This document shows positions 47,923 through 59,270 of a stretch of 64,000 nt of DNA, piece by piece. Where the stretch lies: the NCBI GenBank assembly GCA_012295275.1, contig CM022665.1:17252210-17316209 (forward strand), written 5' to 3'. Source of the DNA: Chrysomallon squamiferum (Eukaryota > Mollusca > Gastropoda > Neomphalida > Peltospiridae). Made by a program: the position numbers and the translations under genes. The first letter of the stretch is position 1, and each line of letters begins with the position of its first letter. The notes beneath the pieces are model-generated. The model was not told where the DNA came from. It saw nothing but the letters and a program-made list of their open reading frames with translations, and ran no database searches.

Positions 47923-50059
47923 CTTTCATATTTACTTAAATTTAATATTAAAAGCAGAAAATAAATGCTTAAGTCGTATTATAAATTAGAGAATGTGATC
48001 AGAAAATTCAAAGAGAGAACTGAGCAGATTCATTTTTTTGTAAATTTATTACTATTTTATCACATACATGTAAATCATTAAATTAGAATTAATTTAAATT
48101 GTGCTGTCTTACATAAACACTTTAACTGTATTAAATTATATCAGAAATAGCTATTATGTTGGACTGTGTGAATATTAAAATTGCATCTTTAGTGGCAGGA
48201 ATATATAATACATATAATAAGATTTATAATAAAATAGTATTTAACAAACCATAACACTTTTCACAGCTGCAGTCCATAGACTAACAGGCTTTTAATTGCA
48301 TATATATCTTGTTTGATATTATTTCTTTCTAGTGTCTAGACAGAATTAATGTGCTTCAAGGCAAATTATTTTTTATATAAAATAAATATACTAACAAATT
48401 AATTTATGAAAAATATTTTACATGATATTATTTTATCATCTAACATTATAACTGATTTAACAATATATGAAAGGTAATAAGGACATAGAAACTATAAAAT
48501 GCATATATGTAACTGTATTTGTTATAAGAATCATTAATTATTGGCATTAACTGTAATACATCTCAGTATTTAGAAATAATGAAATTCAGTAGGCCTTAAT
48601 AATAATCTCACTTTTATAATACTAATTTGTATTTCAGTGATTAGTAAGGAATAATTTGTTAACATTTGACCTCATATACCACATATATTTAGTTTCTGTT
48701 ACTCTGTAATGTGTGATAAATATACAGAAAAAAGAAGGTGGTGCACACAGATACACACACATACACACATTTTATTTACTGAAAGTTATTTTTATAATGC
48801 ATATCATAATTATATTTCTGAGTTATATTAATTCTTTTATTTCAGTATGTGATGACTGACAGATATTTTGGCAAAATAATAACGTAAGTAGCAGCAGATG
48901 TGATGAAACAATGCAGAGCTGTGAAATTAATTTAAATGAAAACAAAATATAATTACACAACATATTTATTATTAGTAAAACAAATTTAAAAATATGGCAG
49001 ATGAACCAGAAAATGATCAGTAGCTCTAGGAAACTAATAAATTTTTCCAAATAAGTGACAAGATTTTAGATATTACTTTCATTCTATGAAGTATACTTAA
49101 TCAAAGAATTTTTGATATTAATAGAATAATATTTAGTCAGTGGTCAATGTTTATACTTGTTGGTCGCTCAGCATAAAATACTTTTTTCTCCACAGGCATA
49201 CTGATAAACCCCAATATAATGGAAATAATGGGAGGAATAAAGTAAAAAAATAAAATAAAATAATAATAAAATAAATAAAATTAAAAAGAAGGACAATATT
49301 GCATATTATTCTGAAAATATTTAAATATTGCATAAAATTTCTTGAATTTGATTCCTTTGACTATGGTTTAGGATTAAGTTGGTCCATTTTCAGATTTGCC
49401 TGTTAGAAATTTCAGGCCCCAAAAATGCAACAAAAATCATCACCTTTCATACAATAGGCTCTTTCACAAAGATTGACAGATCCAGGCACATTTTTTCTTT
49501 AAATTTCTTAACAGAAGAATTGTCTGGATCTGTTGCAGTTTCTGTACCTTTTCAAAAAGGACTCCTATGAGTGTATTGAACTTATGGATGCACCTATAGA
49601 CTAAGAGAAAATAGGGCTCGGATTAAAGAGACTCAATGTCAGAATTTATGTTTGGGCTTTGTTAATTGTTTAATTAACATTTTAGTATGTAGCATTTGTC
49701 GCAAATAATATTCTACTCAGTTAAGATTCTATTCTCTTATACTTTGTAATTTTATTACATTTTAAAACCATGAATCCACACAATGAAAGAGATGAGACAT
49801 TTGAAACAGATTCAGATGACTCTGTGGACCATAGATAGAAAAAGAGGAAGATGTCATCATTTTCAATGGAAAGAAAAACTAAAACATTTTGACCAAAATA
49901 ATTATTACGATTTTCTTTATTTAGACCATGCAATGAATGTTTGGATACTAATTTATAATTATACCCCAGAGTGAAAACTATATCATAATTTTATTTCACT
50001 GATATATTTCATGCTTTCCTACTTTAGAAGTTTAATAAATGTTTTATAATAGCTTTTAC

Positions 50060-50096
<37 letters not shown>

Positions 50097-51490
50097 GTGT
50101 CTGTGAGGTTAATGAAAATAAAAAAGGCACGTCGTTCTAGAAAATCATATGTCGCTTGCCTAAGTCATTCAAAGGATGAATACAATTTTTCAATGAAATC
50201 GTTAATGGTGCATACAGATATGACCTTTCGTTTTCACGAGTAAACATAAAATTATGTCATTTGAATAGATCAAAGGGTAAAGATTGCATTATCGGACGTA
50301 CTTTAGTCTGCTGATTGTCCAAAGATAACATAAATATTTCTAGCGATGGGTCTCGTAATCAAATTTAATTATAAGCTTATATGTACACCGTTTTAAATTC
50401 GAAAAGAATGGAACGTTTTCAGGAAAGAAATGCGTTTTGTGTAGCTTAAAATTACAGAAACTTAAAGGAACGTCACAAACAGACTCCCAAATAATAATAA
50501 TAAATTAAGGTAAAAATGTTAAAATACAAAATAAACATATTAGTAGCATCACGTAGAAAAAATGTTGTTAAAATTAACACTGAGTATCATTAATTTATAA
50601 ATATACACTTCACTTATAAGTTTTATTTAGTAACCAAATTAGAGATTGGTTAATATTTAACATAATCTGATGAAAGTTCCAGTATTCACGTCAGTAAAAT
50701 GCTTTTTGGAACAATTTTTTATTATCGTCAAATGATAAAGTACTTGTAAAATTATGTTTCATCTTTTTTAATTCTTAAAACTCATTTTATCATAGTTTGA
50801 TTGTTGTTTTTTTCATTACATTCAAATATATTTTATATAATTTTTAAAACCAGTTTAAGAAACAAAAACATTCTTTAAAAATAATAATTCAGTATTAAAT
50901 AAAGACATGAATCTTAAATACTAATCTTTTAAAATTTAAAAAAACAAACAAACAAAAAAAACCCAACATATTTGAAAAAATGGCTTGTCAATTAAATATG
51001 TCCTATATTTTAATTTAATTTTTCATAAATATAAATACAACAAGTAGTAATCTTCTTATAGTTACTTATTAAAGGCAGTTTTGAAAATGAAAAAAAAAAA
51101 AAAAAGCATGTAAAACCAATAATACTAATAATATTAATAATAATAATTTAAAAAAAATAAAATAAAAAGAGTTAAAAAAATAATAATAATAAAATTTGCC
51201 TTTAATATCTGAACTAACAAAACAGAAAAAATTATAAATTTGTTTGCATTGGCAATAAGGGTTTATAAACACTTTGTTTTTGAAAACTTAGTTTGACAAA
51301 GTCTTAAAATACAAAATCCATGGTTTTTCATTTAGATTAAATATTAATTTTAGATAATTTTAGATAATTATTATTATTATTATTCTAGTATTAATAATGA
51401 ATGAATAAAATAAATAAATAAGAGATAAATAAATAGATAAATAACCCCCCCAAATATCAAATTGTATATTCTGGTAACTTTTTCTTTCAG
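47923..51490. other. Upstream region of the RNF213-like gene
   Basis: AT-rich DNA. 50120-50470 has more CpG (ACGTCG, TCGGACGTA, CACGAGT) than its flanks and is the most promoter-like part. The first coding exon is preceded by an acceptor (tttctttcag, 51490), so an untranslated exon should lie here, but I cannot place it. Open segments at 49394-49570 and 49770-49892 are discussed in the findings. Confidence 0.4.
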
Positions 51491-51498
51491 AAACAACT

Positions 51499-54400
51499 AT
51501 GAAGGTGTGTTGTTCTTGCAAGGCAGAACTTTCAGCTAACTCTAAGTTCTGTTCCAACTGTGGTCAGGAAGTTGTATCTGATGCAGAACCTATTAACACT
51601 ATTAAATGTGCATGTGGAAATGATCTGAAAATCGGTGTAAAGTTCTGTTCAGAATGTGGATTAAAGGTTGACCAAAATCATGAATCAGAAACAGAAACAA
51701 GAAATGAACTGCTTGCTGAAGGTAGTTTTTCATTTTTATTTCATCTTTAGGAATTTTTGTGTAGATAGGTATAATTGTCTATAAAATAATGAAATTTGTA
51801 ATATACTGTTTACAATGTACAGATGCTTGTGAATCAACACATTCATTTTCCTGAATTTTATTATTATTATTTTTTTATTTTTTTGGGGGGGATGATTACT
51901 TTTTATTTTAATATAATATTTGTCTTGTGTATTTTAATCATATGAATTAAGTTTTTCTATTCAATTTTTTGTTTTTTCTTTACATGATGCCTCAAAACTA
52001 CTCTTCTTCTGAAGACATAAATGATAGGATAAAATGTTATCTTTGCAAACACACACACACACACACACACATACACATACAGAGTCTATTGTATTATATG
52101 TATGTATTATAACAATAATCTATATTTTATTATTTCTAAATGAAGGATCAAAAGACCCATCTGATATATCAGACAGTCAGTTAGAATCATTAACATTGGA
52201 TGAATTTGGTACAAATAAAGATAATCCAGTAACTGAAGAAAAACACGATACAGCAGATAAAGAGACACATCCTGGAAATGCAGGAGAAACTCTGAAAGCA
52301 ACAGTTAAATCTGAAGATAACAGTCACATAGAACCTTTTTCTTTTTTAGTTATAAAGCTTTTGTGTCTTTAGAGTTTTAATTTTTTTTATAATTTAAATA
52401 GAATACTCTAGCAATATACACTGTGTACATTCAGTGATATTAAATGCAGATTATTTATCAATAAGAATAAGTACATTGATACATTTGATTAATAAAATGC
52501 TATAAACCAATGCCTAGTTGATGATGCAAAAGAGTTCACAAATGGAATGCTGAATGTTCTCTATTACTTCTCTAAACTACTTATTTTGACAATATTATCT
52601 ATATATGATAGTTACTACCCATTCCTTAATATAGGTGTTTTTAATTCATTTTTATTTTTATTAATTTTATGGTGGTTCATTTTGGTAATTCATTCAAACC
52701 AGGCTTTGGTGGACAAAGTCTGTAAAAAGATTGCAAAATATCTGAGAGAGAAAAAAATTAATAATAAAAAAATATCATCTATAAAAAACAGTTGTGGTTT
52801 TGAATAATATTAAAAATTATTTGTTTAAGGTCATTAAGTGTTGGTGCATTAGATGTACATCAGTGTAATAGAATTTTATATTTGATCTGATTATTCTTTT
52901 AAATAATTTGTGATTAATTCAGTGCAGTTTGATTATCATATCCAGATTCACTGTTAAGGGATTTAATGTATGTAGTAATGTAGGATTTTTGTAGAATGTT
53001 TTTCTCCTATAAATAATTTTTCAAAACATACATAAATTGTTTATAGCCAAAATTTGAATTTAAAAATACTTGATATTTTATAAATCTAAAAAAATGTATT
53101 TGATGTATTGTCACTGTCATAATAATAATTTCAAATCATTTTCAGAAAACTGAGTCTAATCAGACAAGGAATGCAAAGATAGTAACCCGGTAGGTAAAAA
53201 AAAAAAAAAAAAAAAAGATATCTATATATACACATATAAATAAATAAAACTTAATTTTTTGTTTTTGTTATCTTTCACAATACTGGTATAAATTCAAAAT
53301 TTTGTAATTTCATAGGTTACATTTCATTAAAAAAAATATGTGTAGGATGCACAAATGCAAAGGAGTATAATAAATTATTATTGATACATTACAAGTAAGA
53401 AGGATAAATCTAACTGGATTATAATATATAGTATTAACAAACCACTGAAACCACTCCAATCTTAATGTTAAATTAAATAAACTGAAATTGTTTCTATTAT
53501 ATAAATAAAAAGTGCTGTTAGACTGAGTCTATTTTCATAAAATAAAAATTACAATGCAGAAAAATTACAATTGGTTTAATTCAGTTTGCCACAATAAATC
53601 ATTATATATGCATGTCTCTTAGGAGAAAAGTTCTTTATTTCTCAATTTTTGGATTTTGGTGACAAAAGCAAGAACAGCAAATGGATATTTACAATAATAA
53701 AATCATCACTGTCATCTGCAGTTCCCATTTTAAGCTATTTTGTTCATTTAAATAATAACTGTCTTTCAGAAAGAACACAATGTTAGAAACTTTTTCATTG
53801 TTGTTCTTAAAATAATTCATAATACAATGTTATATACAAAATATAAAGAAAAATACAATAAAAAATTACATACTGTTTCTTATTATTGTGTGTTTTAAGA
53901 AGGGCAAAGTAAAACTTAACATTTGAGTTATTTTTGACACTTGAAGATTTATTTCTACAGTTCTACAGGTGAGCCGTACATGATGTTATAAATACCTGCA
54001 AAACAGAATATGCCTAAATTTGTTATCAAAATTATTATAGTAATATTGTTTTTCTTTTAATAAATTGATTATTAAATTATTTTTTTTAGGTCTCATGCTG
54101 ATAGGGTGACAGTTGTGTTTCATGCATTAGTTCATGGCAGCAACAAAATTGAAAATGAAGATCTTTATATTGCATTTGGGACAGATGTATTAGGAAAATG
54201 GAATCCAAAAATGTGGAAGATGCAGAAAACAGAGTAAATATATATTTTTTATTTTACTTTTTAAATTATTTTAATCTACTATAATTTTTTTAATATAAAA
54301 TCTATCCAGACTTATTAACCCTCCCTCAAGAATAGCCAGAAATTGACACAAAATAATTAATTATGATGACTAAAAAATTTGCAGGCATGTAGACTGAGCA

Positions 54401-57400
54401 TTTGCTCAATGAAGTTCTATAAGGATAATGAAATTAATATTTCATACAGGTTCAAACTGAGAATATTGAATGACGACAAAAGTAAGATGATTATTGTAAA
54501 TGAGCAAGATATCAGAAATTTATTTTGAGCTAGACACCAAAAATTTATTTTGTTCTTCTTTTGTTTTTCTAGTAAATTTTATTTTATTTTATAATGTCTT
54601 TTTCATTAAAAATAATTTTCCAATATTCAGTATATACTTTTTTCCTTTTTAACTGGACAATAACTAGTATTGGGATTGAAATTATTATTATTATTTTTTT
54701 AAAAGATATTTCTAATTTAAATCTGATATACTAAAATCAATTATAAGATAACCAAAATAAATGAGAACTCCTGGTGTTTTTCAGCTGAGTCTGTAAGAAA
54801 AATACATTAAAAAGTTTCAAAAAAAAGGAAAAAAGAAAAGAGATATTAACATAATCAGATACAATACATTAAAAGACTTGAAAAGCTACAGAATGTTTGT
54901 TTATATCATGAAAACTGACTGAGCTGTAACTTTATTAGTGTTGCTAAGAGCAGAATGTCTCAGAAGCATTAAATGAGAAAAATATTCCTTAAGACTGTCT
55001 TTCTGTTCAGTCCTGATGTCAATAGCAATAATGCATTTTAGCCCTAAAACTTGAGAAAACAAGTCTGAATAGAGTTGTGTCATAATTTACCATTGTATGC
55101 ATACTAAAGAAAAAAAAGGTTTGTCCTTTTATAATGCTACATTTAAGCCATAAATGTTTTCCAATATTACACACAGTTGAAGATAATGATATGTTTACAA
55201 ATATGATACTGCAGAATAACAAATATTATGTATTAATAACTGTAAGAAAGTAAATATATATGTCTGTTTAAAACAGAACTGTATATGTACTGAAAAACTC
55301 TGATGTCATAACAAATTAGAATAGAAACTTAGATAATTTTTATTCAATTTCTTTATAAACTTTTTATGTTCTGTTATATTTTCTTTTCTAATTTAAAATG
55401 TTTAATTGTGTTAAAAAAAAGAAAGAAGACGACTAGAATGAGAAAAAAAAAAAAGAAAGAAATAAGATTTCAGAAAATTAAAAGGTGTAACATTAACAAA
55501 TACCTATCAACTTTGAAAGGTAGAGTAATATTACATTTTGATTCCAAATATTTAAAAAATCATTTTAGACAGTTCAAATACAAATCAGTTTTATACTGTT
55601 CATTTAACACAAATAAGTTTTATACAGTTCATTTAACACAAATCATTTTATTAATTTATTTTTAAATATAATCTTTAATATGTTTAAAATTGGATTTTAA
55701 ATTTTGTTGTGTAATATGTTTCTGTTTACATTTTTGCTATGAAGTGGTTTAAAAAAAAAAAACATTTCTTTTTAATCTCCAAATGTTTTGTTTTGAATGC
55801 TTTTATTTCAGAGATATAACTTCTGTTAAGTATCCATTTATATCAGTGGCCAAGGAAGAGCAACATTTTGATTTATAAATCTGTTTTAATATCTGAACTT
55901 TGCTGAAACTTTTCAGCCATATGCTGTTTCTTGCTCCTGATTTTCAGACTGTGAGCCCAGTATTTGCTTTTTTCAGCCTGACTGCTGGTTTGCCTAAAAA
56001 AAATTATATGGTAAATTTACAGTAGTCTGCCATTTTCTATGGTTAATGGATTAGCTCAGAAAAAATAATAACAATAAAAATAAATAAAGCAAATGATTTA
56101 AATCAGTCAATCTTTTATGGCAGAATTTGTCTGATTCTTTTTTAATTTTTTTTTCAGTAAATCTGCTGAATGCCATGAGTATATTTTACCAGTACAGATG
56201 CCAAAAGATACCCGAAATGGAGATTTTAAGTATAAATATGTCTTCATTGAAAAGAATCATGATCCTGTTTGGGAATGTGTTTATTTTATGAAAGCCAAGA
56301 CGGGCCAGAAAGATCCAAACAGAACATTTCACCTTCCATCTGAAAAAAGAAAATCTTTGGGTAACTATTTTTTTAATTTATTATTTTTATGATTTACCTT
56401 TGATTCATGATAGAGTAAATGGCATGTTGTAACAATATTTTGAAAATAAATGTTTAGGCCATGAATATTAGTATTCCCTTTGTTTTATTTCCTTTACTTT
56501 CTCAGTGTTTATGGAATTTAAACTTTGACTTTAATTTTGTATTGGTAGCCCATTTAGCAGATGCTTACTTTCAGTATCCTATTGTACCTTTTAGTAAGAC
56601 TATTGCTTTATGGATAATATGCAGAGCAGATATATTTAAGACACAATGCACATGTGCATGCGCACACACACGCACACACGTGTCACGTTTTTATAAACTG
56701 AGAAAATGTAGTTTTTTTCTTAAAAAATGGTGAATCTATCAATTTTGAGATTTTCTCTGTAAGCAGTCCTTTAGCTATCCTTTTATTGATTTCCACTGTT
56801 GATAGCATCTAAGTAATATTTTTTCCTGCATTATTAAATGATTTCTGTAAAGGGATGGAAATTCATTCGCAAAACAACAATATTGCGTTATTTCTGTTTG
56901 GGTAATTTTGAGACAATCCCTGACAAACCAGGCATCAGCAGAAAGCTTGAAACATCATCTTTCCATATAAGGGCATCAATATGTTAATAACTGTGCTTTT
57001 CAACCACATAAATTGCTTAGAACATACTCTCTTTAATCTTCAGCAGTGTAAACTATTTTGTTCATGTGATAGGTCATTTAATAAATCTATAAATAAATTA
57101 TTGCACATTGGGTATTCCATCACATGGCAGCTGACCTAGATAAAAGAAAAAGAAACAAACAATAGTGTTTAATGTTGTTAGAAAAATAAATGTTATCATG
57201 TACAGTTCAAAGAATATTTTTTAATGGATTTGACAGTGAGACAGACAAGGACAATATTTTTACTGTTAGTGTTTAGTGGTAAAACAGTGATTCCTGGCTT
57301 TAATAATATTCATACATACACAAGTAAATACAGCCTTTGTTATCAAACATGGTAATTACATAAACAATTATTTTTCAATATAAAAATGCTCAGAATATAT

Positions 57401-58755
57401 TATTCATAAGCAGTTAGATCAGCCTGTTTAATTTTGTCTATCAGAGTAATGTATTTTTCTTTTTAGTAACAGTGATCTAAATTACAAGGGATAGTTAATT
57501 ATTTCTAACAATAATTTTAAATTAAATATTAATACAGTATGAAGAAAAAGACATTAACTGATATATGTTGAAGTCAGATTTGTCATATAAACCAAAGTGG
57601 TAGTGATTTTTCTAAATGATGGTAGTAACTACAAAATAATTAAACATCTGCATTTTTTTTCCAATAAAGATATTGTATTTGTATTAGCAGAATATCATAA
57701 TACTGTTGATATTTTTAAGTTGGCCAGATTTGATCAAGATCTCTCCATGGTAACTAAGGTAAATACCACGACAATAAATCAAATACTTTAAAAACCATTC
57801 TCACAAAATTGGGTCTATGCAACCCAGAAATGAATTTAAAGAATTGGCATGCAAACTAGGAGCTTGCATGAATCTCTGAGACTTCATGTCAGTCAAAACA
57901 TGGTTGGTCTACTTTGGTAACATTACCAAGTAATGAATTCTGTTGAAAATAATCAAATGATGTATCAAATATCTTTACTCTAGAGGTGGATTCACATGCT
58001 GAAAATCAAATGATTTTTCAAACATATTTATTCTAGAGGTGGATTCACATGCTGAAAATCAAATGATGTATTAAATGTCTTTACACTAGAGGTGGATTCA
58101 CATGCTGAAAAACAAATGGTATATTAAATGTCTTTACACTAGAGGTGGATTCCCATGCTGAAAATCAAATGGTATATTAAATGTCTTTACACTAGAGGTG
58201 GATTCACATGCTGAAAATCAAATGGTATATTAAATATCTTTACACTAGAGGTGGATTCCCATGCTGAAAATCAAATGGTATATTAAATGTCTTTACACTA
58301 GAGGTGGATTCACATGCTGAAAATCAAATGGTATATTAAATGTCTTTACACTAGAGGTGGATTCGCATGCTGAAAATCAAATGATATATTAAATGTCTTT
58401 ACACTAGAGGTGGATTCACATGCTAAGAATCAAATGTGCTGATGTTTAAAATCAATGTTTGACTCCCTCCAACTTTGGCAGATTGCCATCTGACTAACTA
58501 GTAAACTGTTATATTTATTAATGGTATTCTGTGAATGTGGAACAATAAATGAAATTTGGATGTAGCTTATATAATCTGTCTAATTCATACAGAAATTGAT
58601 TTGATTGTTATTTTTTTGACCACTGAATTCTTTTGACTGGTACACACACACAAATATATTGTTTATTTTCATAAATCTCTATAATCATTAAATTGTTTTT
58701 TAATTGTAACTAAACACTGGTAAAATAATCTTCACTCCAAAGAGTAGGCATTGTA

Positions 58756-58789
<34 letters not shown>

Positions 58790-59236
58790 TGACTGTTTAT
58801 AAAAAGGAGATAATTTGATGATTATATTTTATATCTGTTTTAAATATTTCAGATGAATGGCACCAGTATGATGGCTTTGTTTATCATCCATGCAGGGTTT
58901 TTTTTCAAAATTTAAAGAAGATGTTCCTTACAAATGAAACAGAAAAAGCAAAATATGAAACAAAACAGGCTGCTGAATACTTTCTTCCCTCTGCACAAGA
59001 TATAATAAAGTCTTTGAGCAACAAAGATAGTTCAGAATCAACAGAAGATATTTTGCAAAAGATTTATAACATTATGAACTGTTTGAGGATTCAGATGGTT
59101 CACTCACATTCTGGATTTACTGATGAAAAGTGTTTTTCAGATGTAAGTGTATGTTTAAATATCAGAATATATATATATATATTTGTATGTATATATGTAT
59201 CTACATATATTTTTGTTCATGTTTTAGTACATTTGA

Positions 59237-59270
<34 letters not shown>

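Larger units (their letters stand above)
54105..58876 (+). other. CBM20-type starch-binding fold encoded by exons 4-6
   Basis: The reading VTVVFHALVHG (exon 4), FGTDVLGKWNP (exon 4), GDFKYKYVF and DPVWECVY (exon 5), then EWHQYDGFVY (exon 6) follows the strand order of CBM20 domains and of the same region in human RNF213. Trp179 and Trp228 are at positions where CBM20 proteins carry glucan-stacking aromatics. Whether it binds glycogen or another glycan cannot be told from sequence. Confidence 0.7.

Noticed and set aside
52547-52807. 86-codon + ORF in RNF213-like intron 2
   Set aside because: Mostly hydrophobic/Asn-Lys translation of AT-rich intron; the only acceptor-like site (aaaccag) lacks a pyrimidine tract.
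57945-58437. Regular 53-base repeats considered as a CRISPR array
   Set aside because: Units are contiguous with no unique spacers, in a eukaryotic intron.
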